Source: Clostridiales bacterium
GTDB taxonomy: Bacteria > Bacillota > Clostridia > Christensenellales > Aristaeellaceae
Direction: 5' to 3'
DNA length: 33,106 nt
NCBI GenBank assembly: GCA_022776785.1
Contig: JALFHA010000026.1
Span: forward strand, 1-33,106
The first letter of the stretch is position 1; each line of letters begins with the position of its first letter. Positions 1 through 8,459 of the stretch are shown here, piece after piece. The notes under the pieces were generated by a model. It did no database searches, had not been told where the DNA came from, and worked only from the letters and a program-made list of their open reading frames with translations. The position numbers and the translations under genes were made by a program.

Positions 1-3000
1 GCCTCCGGCGTTCAGCCCGCCGTTTCGGGAAAGCAGCTCGTCCCATGTAAAGCCGCTCGCCTGCCTCGCCAGGTTGAGCAGCGTCGCCGTCCGCTCGCTG
101 TGCTCTTCCGGGATGGCCCATTCCGGCCCGGCCTCGCCGAATATGCTCGGCTCGTCTGCGCGTCCGCCCTCCGCGAAGTACCTCCCTCTTGGCACGCCGG
201 ACGTGCCTGCATAGAAGCCATGCACCGTCACCGTGATGCTCCGCCCGTCCTGCGCGTCGATGGCGCTTGCAAGCCCGCTCGTATCGCCTCCCACGTTCTC
301 CGTGAGCTGCATTCCGTCGCGCGCCGCGATTTCAGCATCAAGCCCACTGGCGTCAGCAGTCAGCGCAATCTGTACCTCCTGCGCTTCCTGCCCGTCTTCC
401 ATGCCATCCGTGACGATGTTGCCCTGAATCTCTACCTCGCCAACCTGATCCGGCAGGCCGTCCGTGTTGACTTCCGGCGTCATCTGCACCTTGAATTCCT
501 GCCCGCTCAGCAGCATGAACGCCGCCGCGTAGTCGCTCACGCCCTCAAACCCTGCGGGAATCTGCACGGTGGACAGGTCGACGATTTCGCCAAGCTGGCT
601 GATAATGCCCTCAAGGCCAGTGGTAAGCCCGCTGGATTTCAGCGTCTCGACATATCCCGCAAAGTTTCTGCTGCCCGTGAGCATGTCATTGGTGAGCGTT
701 TCCCATGCGGTCTGCGCGTAGTTCGCCTCACCGCTCATGAACAGCATCTCAAGGTCATGCTTTACACCCGCAAGCTCGGCGTTGTCTTTCGTGTAGAGCT
801 GCGCGCCATAGCCGCCATATGCCGCCGTCAGGATCGGCCCGCCGTTGAGCAGTTCGTATATCGCCGCCATCTGGCTGTATCGGTTCGCTCCAGCAATGTC
901 CCCCCTCTCTGCTGCATAGGCCGCCTGCTCAATCAGCATGTCATATCCGCCGAGGTCTTCAGCCGCGTTCATCAGGAAGCCGATCATCTGCTTCTTTTTC
1001 CACGCGTCCATGCCAAACGCGTCATTGAATGCGTTGAATGCCTCATTGTCTACGATGCCCGTCTGCAAATAGCTGTCCGCAGCGTTTTTGAGCAGCTCCC
1101 ACTCCTCCTCAAAGTCGCTGCCTTTAATCATTTGCTCGTTCAGCTTGAACAGCGTCTCATTGAACGCCTGATAAAACGCCGCTCTTTTCCGTTCTGACGA
1201 CTGTGTCCATGCGTCATATGCCGCCTGCTTGGATTCCGGCGTGACGAGCTCGCCGTTAACCATCTCGCCCATGTGCTCGTCGTAGAAGAGCATCAAATTA
1301 TACAGTTCCTCGTCAAGATCTGTCTGCTTGAGCTCCCACTGCGAATCGCGCAGCTCTAATGCTTCTTCTACAATCTTGTCATAGCCCTCGACGCCCAGCC
1401 GCTGCGCCTTGCGCATGAGCCTCTGCTGCTCAAGGAAGTTCTGCCTGTCCAGCTCCTTAGCCACCAGCTCGTTATAGGAGTCCATCCACGACTGGATGTT
1501 GGCCGTTTCCTCCTCGGTCAGCTTGCCGTCCTCAAACGCGCTCGTCATCGCATCGCGCAGGCCCTGCCCAATCTTTTGCGCATCCTCTACCGCGTCCTCA
1601 TATCCGAGATTCAGGATGCTGAACATCTGGCTCCATACGCTGTCCTCATCAAGGTCGGTGTATTCCTCAACGCCTGCAAGGTCAAGCAGCGTGTAGTTCT
1701 TCGCCGAGTAGCTGCCGTCCAGTCCCGCCAGCACAGCGTTTCGCATCTGGTCGCCAAGGCTGCTGAGCTCGTTGATGTCCTGATCCGTCAGCGTCTTGTT
1801 TGTAAGCATGGCCTCGACCAGCTTGCCGCTCAGCGTGGAAGAGGCCGTATTGTAGCTTGCAACCGCCTGATCGAGCGCGGTTTTGTAGCTGTTGATTTTT
1901 TCTGATGACCCGGAAAATGCTTCACCAAGGCTGCTCAGGTATCCGCCAATCACGCTCTCGTCGAGCGTCAGGTCGCCAAACCTGTCCTTGTACGACGTAT
2001 TGTACAGATCATTGAGCGCAGCAGCCGCGCTGGTGAGCGCCAGCGCGGCCAGCATGGCGGCCTTGCCCCATGTCATGCTTCCGAGGAATTTGAGCGCCGC
2101 GCCCGCGACCTTGAGCCCCGGCCCGGCCAGCGCAATCGCCTCCAGCCCGCTCACCAGCGCGCTGAATTTGGCGGAATCCATGCTGTTGAAGCCGTTGACG
2201 GTGCCGGTCAGCGTTTCCGCCCACCAGCCCACCTCGTCCTTGAGCGCGCCGCCCGCGTTGAGCTTGAGCACGTCCCACGCCGCCTGAAGCGCGCGCATCG
2301 AGCCGCCAAGCCCGCTCTCCATCACATCCGCCGCATACTCGGTGTAGCCCTCGCTCCGGTTTTTGATGCTGGCATACAGGGCGTCCAGCGTGCCGTTTGC
2401 CGCAGCCTCCACAAACGCCAGCGCGCCCGTGATCGTCCTCGTCGGGAAGATGGCGGAGAGCACGCGGTTGCGATCCTGCTCCGTCATTCTGGATGTCGCG
2501 CGGCTCAGGTCTGTGAAGATGTCAATGAAGCTCTTGAGCTTGCCCCGCGAATTGTAGGCGGAAAAGCCCGCCTCGGCGAGCAGCCGGTTGGCCTCCTCCA
2601 GCCCCTCCGTGTTGCTGTACGCCTCGATGAGCTCCTGCTCCGTCAGGGACAGGCCCTCCATCTCCTCCGCCGCCTTCTGCGTCGGCGCGATGATGCGGAT
2701 CATGCTGTTTCTCAGCAGCGTGCCCGCCTCGGTGCCCTTGGTGCCCGTGTTCGCCAGCACGGAGAGCATCGTCGCCGCCGCGGCCATGTCGCCCTTAAAG
2801 AATTGCAGCGTCGAGCCCATCTTCTGGAACGCCTCGCCCATCTCCGGCACGGTCGTGCTGGCCCTGTTCGCGGCGTATACCCACATGTCGGCAAAGTCCG
2901 CCATGTCCTCAAAGCCGATGCGCGAGGCGTTGGTGATGTCTACGAGGTATTCAAGGCCGGTCGCCAGCTCCATGCCGCCCGCCAGCGATGCGTTCATGGC

Positions 3001-3372
3001 GACCGGCACGCCGGTCAGGATTTTTTCCAAATCCCAGCCCGCGTGGGCGGCGTTGGATATGGCGCCCGCCACGTCCTCCGTCGTAAACCGGCTGCCGGCC
3101 GCCCACGACCTCGCGGCCTCGTCGAGCTGCGCCATGGCCTTTGCCAGCTCGCTCGTCGTGGCGTACTGCGTGCGCAGCGCCACCTGCGTCTCCAGCATGG
3201 CGTCCTCGTATGTCGTATACGTCTGTACGCCCGCTTTGCCGAATTCAATCAGCTTTTGCGAAACCGGGTCAATCGTGTTCCCCAGCTCCGAGAGCGCTGC
3301 GCCAAGCTGCTTGAACGACGCCGCCTGCTTTCCCGCGATGACGATTGTCGCCGTCAGTGTTCTTCCGGCCAT
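1..3372 (-). CDS. phage tail tape measure protein (partial, C-terminus outside window)
   Basis: The frame stays open from an ATG at 3372 to the window edge, giving about 1,124 residues; the C-terminus is not seen. AGGAGGGG sits just upstream of the ATG. The N-terminus (MAGRTLTATIVIAGK) and the following Ala-rich helical region with repeated 'ANTGTKGTEAGTLLRNS'-type motifs resemble the TP901 family of tail tape measure proteins. A hydrophobic Ala/Leu-rich stretch lies around residues 410-450, as is common in this family. The visible C-terminal end contains an 'AEGG...FGEAGPEWAIP' motif, frequent near the end of tape measure proteins of Firmicutes phages. In the virion it sets tail length and is expelled at infection. 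It is the last tail gene visible, downstream of the sheath, as expected in a late operon. No internal stop was found. Confidence 0.88.
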   Translation of the reverse strand, partial: MAGRTLTATIVIAGKQAASFKQLGAALSELGNTIDPVSQKLIEFGKAGVQTYTTYEDAMLETQVALRTQYATTSELAKAMAQLDEAARSWAAGSRFTTEDVAGAISNAAHAGWDLEKILTGVPVAMNASLAGGMELATGLEYLVDITNASRIGFEDMADFADMWVYAANRASTTVPEMGEAFQKMGSTLQFFKGDMAAAATMLSVLANTGTKGTEAGTLLRNSMIRIIAPTQKAAEEMEGLSLTEQELIEAYSNTEGLEEANRLLAEAGFSAYNSRGKLKSFIDIFTDLSRATSRMTEQDRNRVLSAIFPTRTITGALAFVEAAANGTLDALYASIKNRSEGYTEYAADVMESGLGGSMRALQAAWDVLKLNAGGALKDEVGWWAETLTGTVNGFNSMDSAKFSALVSGLEAIALAGPGLKVAGAALKFLGSMTWGKAAMLAALALTSAAAALNDLYNTSYKDRFGDLTLDESVIGGYLSSLGEAFSGSSEKINSYKTALDQAVASYNTASSTLSGKLVEAMLTNKTLTDQDINELSSLGDQMRNAVLAGLDGSYSAKNYTLLDLAGVEEYTDLDEDSVWSQMFSILNLGYEDAVEDAQKIGQGLRDAMTSAFEDGKLTEEETANIQSWMDSYNELVAKELDRQNFLEQQRLMRKAQRLGVEGYDKIVEEALELRDSQWELKQTDLDEELYNLMLFYDEHMGEMVNGELVTPESKQAAYDAWTQSSERKRAAFYQAFNETLFKLNEQMIKGSDFEEEWELLKNAADSYLQTGIVDNEAFNAFNDAFGMDAWKKKQMIGFLMNAAEDLGGYDMLIEQAAYAAERGDIAGANRYSQMAAIYELLNGGPILTAAYGGYGAQLYTKDNAELAGVKHDLEMLFMSGEANYAQTAWETLTNDMLTGSRNFAGYVETLKSSGLTTGLEGIISQLGEIVDLSTVQIPAGFEGVSDYAAAFMLLSGQEFKVQMTPEVNTDGLPDQVGEVEIQGNIVTDGMEDGQEAQEVQIALTADASGLDAEIAARDGMQLTENVGGDTSGLASAIDAQDGRSITVTVHGFYAGTSGVPRGRYFAEGGRADEPSIFGEAGPEWAIPEEHSERTATLLNLARQASGFTWDELLSRNGGLNAGG

Positions 3373-3400
3373 TTTGCTCCCCTCCTGCCCGCTGCGTCAC

Positions 3401-3610
3401 TCAGATGGCGTCAAGTATTCTGCCTGTGCCGTCGTCAAACAAAAAGAAAAAGACCCAGTCCCCCTCGGCATAGGTCTTTCCTCCCAACGCGCGGATTTTT
3501 GGCGTCGTCACCCCGTCCCGCGAGTACGACTGCACGATATATGCGCCGTCCTCCGCCCGCAAAATCACGCCGCGCTCCATCACCGCGCCGTAGCTTTCCC
3601 CGTCCATCAT
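3401..3610 (-). CDS. small phage protein, possibly OB-fold (gpV-like) baseplate component
   Basis: A 69-residue protein between the sheath/hub chimera and the tape measure gene, with GGGAGGAA 9 bases before the ATG at 3610. The second half (from 'GVILRAEDGAYIV' through 'EGDWVFFFLFDDGTGRIL') alternates beta-like segments and glycine turns. This resembles the OB-fold domain of phage baseplate/spike proteins, which often follow the gpD-like hub gene. That match is by eye only. Most of the protein is that one domain, with no needle or C-terminal spike, so a full spike is unlikely. An alternative ATG at 3617 in another frame is too close to the ribosome binding site and gives an unrelated 60-residue product. 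Confidence 0.6.
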   Translation of the reverse strand: MMDGESYGAVMERGVILRAEDGAYIVQSYSRDGVTTPKIRALGGKTYAEGDWVFFFLFDDGTGRILDAI

Positions 3611-3626
3611 CCGTCATTTCCTCCCG

Positions 3627-5384
3627 CTATGCGATCGTCCGTATGCACCGCAGCAGGCGCGCAGCGCTGCGCTTGTGCACGAAGTCGTGCTTCACCTCGT
3701 CCGCCAGCCACTCTCCGCTCAGGTCAGACGCGCTCACGATGTCAATTCTGCACATCGCCGTCATGGCGATATCCAGCTCCGTTTCAATGTCAAGCGTCTC
3801 CGTCTGCCGGTTGGCGCAAAGCAGCATCCCGCGTGCCCAGCGTCCGGCGGTCACATCGTCCATCGCCGGGGCGTCGCAGACCACCATGCACGCGCCGGAC
3901 GGCACAGCCGCGTCCGACGCGGATGCGCTCGCATACGGCGTTTTGACGATGCAGCTCTGCATTTTCTGCCCGCTTCGCCTTCTGTAGCGCACGCCGTCCC
4001 GGTCGGCATCGATGCGCAGCGTCTCGCTCACTGCGCCATCCTGCGCCGCGCCAATCGATATGGCGGTGTATCTCCCGCCGTATGTCTTGATGAGCGCGTC
4101 AAGCCGCGTCTGCTCCTGCGCCGCGATGCTGGCGATGTCGTTTTTCGTCATGGGCTTGTCCACGTCGGATGCGCGCCTGTGCTGGAAGTCGTTGCTGACG
4201 TAGTACATCATCATGCGGCTCGTCTCGCTGACGTTGATCTGGTCTGCGTCGCTCTGGCTGTAGTCCGCGCTGTGGCAGCCCCAGAGCGCCCATCTGCCGC
4301 CGACATAGGCGGCGGAGGCAATGCCGTTTTTGCACAGCATCTCGTTGATGGCGGTGTCGTCGTACATCCTGCCCCTCGCGCTCTCGCCGAGGTACAGGTT
4401 GCGGATGACGTCGCACGCCGTGTTGCTCGCCGTCATGTAGGGGATGCCGTCATTCTCAAGCAGCAGCTTCTGGAAGTTGGCCGCCGCCAGCACGCTCAGG
4501 TGGTACATTCGCCCGTCCGTGCCCTCCGCCATCGGGAAGTACACGGTCTCGTTCGGCATGCTGTAGCCGTTCGCCGTCTTCCATGCGCTCGCCTTTGCCA
4601 TCGTCAGCGGCCCGTCCTCCGTGGCAATGGGCAGGTCGGTGAACATGTAGGCATCCCAGTGGCCGTTGATCTTCCGGCTGTTCTGCGCCATGGCCGCGTG
4701 CACCTGGGGCATCTGCGAAAAGCCCGGCGCCAGCAGGAAGGAGGGGATCACGCCCGTCTCCTGGTAAACGTTTTTCAGCGCATACACGCCGGTGTTGACG
4801 CCGTCCTCGTCCGTCGTGCCAATCACGTCCTGCGCCGTCACGGCGGCGGGGTCGATTTCGGAATAGGTAATCGTGAGCGCTTCCGTGCCCAGCGCGCCCT
4901 TTCTCAGCTCGGTGATCGTCAGCGTCTTCCTTGCGCTGTCGTATGCCGCGGCGTAGTCCGTGCCGCGCGCCTTTGTCTGCGAGCCCGTCTTGACCTCCAC
5001 CGTGTCAAGGATCACGCTCTCAGCCTCCGCCAGCGTCACCCTGCCGTTTTCAGGCGTCATCGTCCTGCTTGCCTTTTCCGACTTGGCGTGCTTTGCCGGG
5101 TCGAGCACGTTGATGAGCACCAGCGGGCCGACGCCGCTGCGCTCAAAGTGCGCGTGCATCGCCTCGCAGAGCGTGTAGCCCGCATAGTCGTCGCTGTAGC
5201 CAAAGCGCTTTTTGGCGTCTGCGATGTTCTCCACGAGCACGGGCCTGTTCACATTGTCCGCGCCGCCGGTCAGGGTGTGCACCGGCGCGGTGCCGATGTA
5301 GACGATGGCGTTTTTCGATCTGGCGGAAACGCGGCTGGAAACCGCCTCGATTTCGCCGTATGTGCCATGCAAATAGTCATCCAT
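3627..5384 (-). CDS. contractile tail sheath N-terminus fused to a hub (gpD-like) C-terminus
   Basis: 585 residues; ATG at 5384 with GGAGG 8 bases upstream. Residues 1 to about 433 are a typical clostridial-phage tail sheath ('LHGTYGEIEAV', 'GPLVLINVLDPAKH', 'HWDAYMFTDLPI', 'GIASAAYVGGRWALWGCHSADY', 'NVSETSRMMMYYVSNDF'). After 'TRLDALIK' (residue 433, near position 4086) the usual sheath ending (the segment leading to '...TTPLAKSL...NWTDDGF') is absent. The last 150 residues instead resemble the C-terminal part of gpD/late-control baseplate hub proteins: a tandem of 'RQTETLDIETELD', 'CRIDIVSASDLSGEWL' and 'ADEVKHDF'. A single in-frame deletion removing the sheath end, the tube and chaperone genes and the hub N-terminus would explain this, and no tube gene is seen nearby. 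The sheath half is certain; the hub identity is an inference. A functional contractile tail from this ORF is unlikely. Confidence 0.75.
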   Translation of the reverse strand: MDDYLHGTYGEIEAVSSRVSARSKNAIVYIGTAPVHTLTGGADNVNRPVLVENIADAKKRFGYSDDYAGYTLCEAMHAHFERSGVGPLVLINVLDPAKHAKSEKASRTMTPENGRVTLAEAESVILDTVEVKTGSQTKARGTDYAAAYDSARKTLTITELRKGALGTEALTITYSEIDPAAVTAQDVIGTTDEDGVNTGVYALKNVYQETGVIPSFLLAPGFSQMPQVHAAMAQNSRKINGHWDAYMFTDLPIATEDGPLTMAKASAWKTANGYSMPNETVYFPMAEGTDGRMYHLSVLAAANFQKLLLENDGIPYMTASNTACDVIRNLYLGESARGRMYDDTAINEMLCKNGIASAAYVGGRWALWGCHSADYSQSDADQINVSETSRMMMYYVSNDFQHRRASDVDKPMTKNDIASIAAQEQTRLDALIKTYGGRYTAISIGAAQDGAVSETLRIDADRDGVRYRRRSGQKMQSCIVKTPYASASASDAAVPSGACMVVCDAPAMDDVTAGRWARGMLLCANRQTETLDIETELDIAMTAMCRIDIVSASDLSGEWLADEVKHDFVHKRSAARLLRCIRTIA

Positions 5385-5400
5385 GTCGTTTTACCTCCGT

Positions 5401-6057
5401 TCATAAAAGCAATTTTTCAATCTGGCTTGCGCACCTGTCGTCCGCGTAGCAGCCAAACTCCGCCCTCACAAAGCCATAGTAGACAGGCCGCTTGTCCACA
5501 GCGAAGCTCTGATCCATGTAAGGCGACGAAGCAAGCTGCTCCTCGTGCAAAAACAGGTCGGAATTGGGGATATGCATGTCCGCAAGCAGCCTGCTCACGC
5601 AGTCGTCTATCCAGTCGTACAGTGTAAAAAGGCCCTCGCGCGTCCCCTCGACGAGCTTCGTCATGTCAAGCCCGTTCGGGTCGTCCGCGCTGTCGATAAA
5701 GCCGGGCAGCCGGATGCCCGGCTCATATACGGAAAACAGCATGTCCACGCAGAGGGTCTGCCCCAGCTCCCTTGGCCTTGAAACGCCGTTGTATCGGTCA
5801 AAGCGCCTTTCCTCCACCCGCTTTGCATAGGACGGCGCGGGCATGATGGTGATGGACGGGCAGACAGAAAACGGATTGCTCTGCAGCAGCCCGCTTTCGT
5901 CCGGGCGCATCGGCTGCCAGCCAATAAAGACGCGCGGCTCCTGCCTGCGAATCTGCGTGATGTCAAAGTTTTCTCCGGGCGCTTTCATTTCGCGCCCCCT
6001 GCACAGGTTCTCATAAACCCATGCTTCCAGCGCGCAGAGCCTTTCCCTCGTTCGCAT
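5401..6057 (-). CDS. phage head-tail connector / tail completion-like protein
   Basis: 218 residues, directly upstream of the sheath gene and starting where the preceding gene stops (shared TAATG around 6057). Motifs such as 'EPRVFIGWQPMRPDE', 'PSITIMPAPSYAK' and 'LGQTLCVDMLFSVYEPG' show a soluble mixed alpha/beta protein with no signal or membrane segment. In phages with a gpE-like capsid, the slot between the joining protein and the sheath is normally filled by a tail terminator or completion protein. The assignment rests mainly on this position. The N-terminal 40 residues ('ALEAWVYENLCRG') look like a helical extension. I do not recognise a specific family. Confidence 0.6.
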   Translation of the reverse strand: MRTRERLCALEAWVYENLCRGREMKAPGENFDITQIRRQEPRVFIGWQPMRPDESGLLQSNPFSVCPSITIMPAPSYAKRVEERRFDRYNGVSRPRELGQTLCVDMLFSVYEPGIRLPGFIDSADDPNGLDMTKLVEGTREGLFTLYDWIDDCVSRLLADMHIPNSDLFLHEEQLASSPYMDQSFAVDKRPVYYGFVRAEFGCYADDRCASQIEKLLL

Positions 6058-6398
6058 TATCCCTGCATCTCCCTCGGATTAAAGGTCGTCAGCGTGATGG
6101 ATACCATGCCCAGATTGTCCTGCACGTCGAGTATCTTCATCGGTCGCCTGTCGAAGTAGCCGTGGTCGTTGGGCTGAAGCCTCCCCGGAAATTCTCCCTT
6201 CGCCACATACAGCACAATCTCCGCGATGTTTTCACTCCACGCAATGTCCACGACGTTGTTGTTGCGCCGCTTGAGCGCCTCCTCCTCGTCGGTCACGCAC
6301 TGAAACGGCCTGCCGTTCCAGGTGTGCCGCTCGGCAAAGTGCTCGGGATTGAGAAAGACGCGGTGTACGTCCTCACGGATTCTGTCCTGAAGCGCCAT
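6057..6398 (-). CDS. phage head-tail joining (stopper-like) protein
   Basis: 113 residues starting with 'MALQDRIREDVHRVFLN' and containing 'EHFAERHTWNGRPFQC' and a C-terminal 'VSITLTTFNPRE'. This layout (an N-terminal helix reading D-R...D...VFLN..EFA..H, then a small beta barrel) is characteristic of the short head-tail joining proteins of lambda-like heads (FII/Gifsy-2 type), which plug the connector and receive the tail. It starts inside the upstream 52-residue gene (26-base overlap), and its TAA overlaps the ATG of the next gene, so the genes are translationally coupled. Family assignment is by pattern recognition, not by search. Confidence 0.65.
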   Translation of the reverse strand: MALQDRIREDVHRVFLNPEHFAERHTWNGRPFQCVTDEEEALKRRNNNVVDIAWSENIAEIVLYVAKGEFPGRLQPNDHGYFDRRPMKILDVQDNLGMVSITLTTFNPREMQG

Positions 6399-6531
6399 CC
6401 TGCTTTCCCTTTCTGGCGGCTTTGGCAGTCTCCGCCTTGCAGATCACGGCCTTCCCCTGCTCCATCAGGCGCAGGGCGTAGCTCTCGTTCACGTCGATAG
6501 CCTCTCCCGTTTTCAGAATCGTCACCTTCAC
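6373..6531 (-). CDS. small phage head-region protein (GTG start)
   Basis: 52 residues with a GTG start at 6531 preceded by AAGGAGGAAGAGCAA. The GTGA tetranucleotide overlaps the stop of the upstream gene, so translation is coupled. The protein begins 'KVTILKTGEAIDVNESYALRLMEQGKAV' in effect, a short beta hairpin then a helix, and ends in a basic, Lys/Ala-rich tail. Small proteins of this look sit between capsid and head-tail connector genes in many clostridial prophages, with no proven function. It is easily missed because of its non-ATG start and small size. Confidence 0.65.
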   Translation of the reverse strand: MKVTILKTGEAIDVNESYALRLMEQGKAVICKAETAKAARKGKQDGASGQNP

Positions 6532-6941
6532 TTGCTCTTCCTCCTTGCGGCAGTCCGCTTTTCAGCCGCCTTTTTTCCTTCACCCGCGCCGGATACGATG
6601 CCCGCCATCACGTCGATTTCCGGCGCTTCCTCGTCCTCGCAGGGCTCCTGCGCCGAATCCTCCGCGGAATCCGCGTTCTGCGCATCCGCGCCAGCGCCCT
6701 GCCCATCCTGCGGCGCGCTCTGCACGTCCCGCGGCGCGCGCTGCGCAGGCTCGCCGCCGGGCGCATCGCCGTGCGGTTCATCCTGCCCGTCAGGCGCAGC
6801 GCTGCGCACGGGAGGGTCGGGCGCAATCTCACGGATTGCGCCCGCCTCCTTGAGCCACTGGATGGTTTCCTCCGGGATGCTCTCCGGCAGAATCTCGCCC
6901 GGAGCCGCCACCTGTCCGATATAGGTCTTTGCTGCGTACAT
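6528..6941 (-). CDS. small acidic phage protein downstream of the capsid gene
   Basis: 137 residues. The N-terminus 'MYAAKTYIGQVAAPGEILPE' through 'WLKEAGAIREI' is a small domain seen in proteins encoded just after the major capsid gene of many siphoviruses and myoviruses. The middle (about residues 42-105) is low-complexity, rich in Asp/Pro/Ala/Gln and Glu. The end is basic ('KKAAEKRTAARRKSK'). A head-completion or capsid-accessory role is plausible from position only. AAAGGGAAG precedes the ATG. Its stop overlaps the GTG of the following 52-residue gene. Confidence 0.6.
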   Translation of the reverse strand: MYAAKTYIGQVAAPGEILPESIPEETIQWLKEAGAIREIAPDPPVRSAAPDGQDEPHGDAPGGEPAQRAPRDVQSAPQDGQGAGADAQNADSAEDSAQEPCEDEEAPEIDVMAGIVSGAGEGKKAAEKRTAARRKSK

Positions 6942-6957
6942 GGCTTCCCTTTCTGCC

Positions 6958-7995
6958 TTAGAGCACCTTCGCCACGCACCAGCCGTCCACGTTCTCGGGC
7001 ACGACGGTCGGGCAGGAGGTCAGGCGGTTCTTGACGGCATTGCTTTCGATGCTGCCATAGCGAAGCGGCACCTGCTTCTTGATGTAGGTCTTGTGCTGCG
7101 CGCCCGGGCCGTTGTCCTCCACCTGCGTCACCGGGCCGAAGTGCATCCGCACAATGCCCTCGCTGCCTGCAATCAGGTGTCCGCTCGGGATCACCGGCTT
7201 GCTCACGCCGTCGTCGTCGATGAACGTGCCGCTCAGGGAGTACATCTCCACGCCGTCGCTGTTCCAGCCGATGAAGCGCACGCCGCTGCCGCGGTACTGC
7301 GTGTTCAGCTTGCCCATGTCGATGTTTCTGCTGTCAAACAGCTTGATGTAGTCGCTGTTGTCGCGCAGGCACGCGGCAACGTCCGGCGCCATCCAGATGC
7401 GGTCAACGTAGCCAAGTCCCTCGTACACGAGATCAAAGATCGCGTGCATGTCGTCGTCGATCTTCGCGCCTGCCGTGTTCCACTTGGTGAGCGGAACATA
7501 GCTGTTGGTGAAGCCGTAGTCGGCAATCGACGTGGTGTGCAGGCTCCTGCCCTCGTTGGTGTAGGTGAACACGGACAGCTTGCCCGTGAGCAGCACCTGC
7601 CGCACCATCCACTCGTAGCGCCGCTGAATCGCCTTGCGCATGTCCATCAGGTCGCGCGCCAGCAGCTTGCGCTCGCGCTCCTGCGGCGTCATCGCGCCCA
7701 GCACGCGCTCCCCGAAGGAGCGGCCCTTGAGGTTCTGATCCTCGATGATGCGCTCCGGCGCGATGCAGCAGAAGGAGATTTCCCGCGTCTCAAAGCCGTC
7801 GCGCTCCATCAGCACGCCGCCCGTTCCGGGGTGCACCGTCGGGGCCATGCGGCGGCTGCCCTTGCGGTAGTCCCAGATGGCCTTTTCGTCCTCCACCGTG
7901 CCCGCGTCACGGCAGAAGAAGTCGAACAGCGCAGAGTATTCGCGCGGCATCTGCTCAATCGCCGCAAGCTGCGCTCTGGTAGAGTAAATGTCCAT
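6958..7995 (-). CDS. major capsid protein, gpE-like (HK97 fold)
   Basis: 345 residues, the usual length for lambda gpE-type capsid proteins. Diagnostic features are the N-terminal 'MDIYSTRAQLAAIEQM', the 'ERDGFETREISFCCIAPERII' segment in two adjoining strands, the long helix ending 'QRRYEWMVRQVLLTG', and the C-terminal 'EGIVRMHFGPVTQVEDNG'. Translation starts at ATG 7995 after AAGGGGGAATGAGGC. It follows the decoration protein and protease/scaffold genes in the canonical lambda-like order and forms the icosahedral shell. No truncation is evident. Confidence 0.92.
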   Translation of the reverse strand: MDIYSTRAQLAAIEQMPREYSALFDFFCRDAGTVEDEKAIWDYRKGSRRMAPTVHPGTGGVLMERDGFETREISFCCIAPERIIEDQNLKGRSFGERVLGAMTPQERERKLLARDLMDMRKAIQRRYEWMVRQVLLTGKLSVFTYTNEGRSLHTTSIADYGFTNSYVPLTKWNTAGAKIDDDMHAIFDLVYEGLGYVDRIWMAPDVAACLRDNSDYIKLFDSRNIDMGKLNTQYRGSGVRFIGWNSDGVEMYSLSGTFIDDDGVSKPVIPSGHLIAGSEGIVRMHFGPVTQVEDNGPGAQHKTYIKKQVPLRYGSIESNAVKNRLTSCPTVVPENVDGWCVAKVL

Positions 7996-8017
7996 GCCTC
8001 ATTCCCCCTTTTCAGTC

Positions 8018-8443
8018 TCAGGAGCCGGTCACGGCGTTGGTGAACGTCGCGGTGCTCTCCTTCTGGTTAAACACAATGCCCTGCATCCGCAGGATGACCT
8101 TGTGCGCCGCCGTGAGCGCCGCGCCAGCGGCCAGCGTCACCGCGCCGTCAATAAAGCGGCCCGCGCGGTATGCGCCCGCATCCTCGGCCACGGCGGTCAC
8201 GCCGGAGCCGGGGGCCTCGCCGGTGGCTGTGTCCTCGCCCAGCACGGCAAGCTGGCTTCCGCTCGTCACATTGGCGCTTTCCGCCGGTGCCCACAGGCCG
8301 CTTTCCTTGCGGAACATCACCACGCCTGCGGCGATGTCGCCGTGGCCCGGCTCGCAGGGAATGGCGATCACGTCAGCGCCCTGCGGGTCGGCGAGCAGGT
8401 TCTTCATGTTCGATCTGCCAATCACGGAATACATGCTTTTCAA
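8018..8443 (-). CDS. head decoration protein, lambda gpD-like (TTG start)
   Basis: 141 residues when started at the TTG at 8443, which lies 7 bases behind a strong AGGAGGGG; the next ATG at 8434 is spaced too far. The protein shows the gpD-family pattern: 'GTGSGVTAVAEDA' style glycine-rich segment, 'YRAGRFIDGAVTLAAGAAL', then 'ILRMQGIVFNQ' near the end. It lies between protease/scaffold and capsid genes, exactly as in lambda. It is expected to bind expanded capsid three-fold sites and stabilise the packaged head. Confidence 0.8.
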   Translation of the reverse strand: MKSMYSVIGRSNMKNLLADPQGADVIAIPCEPGHGDIAAGVVMFRKESGLWAPAESANVTSGSQLAVLGEDTATGEAPGSGVTAVAEDAGAYRAGRFIDGAVTLAAGAALTAAHKVILRMQGIVFNQKESTATFTNAVTGS

Positions 8444-8459
8444 CGCTTCTCCCCTCCTC

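Noticed and set aside
100..1197. Long plus-strand open frame of 365 codons at the left end
   Set aside because: It is antisense to the tape measure gene, is Arg/His/Leu-rich without domain likeness, and lacks a ribosome binding site.
3675..5627. 650-codon plus-strand open frame
   Set aside because: Antisense of the sheath gene; composition (Arg, His, Val) is that of a shadow in GC-rich DNA.
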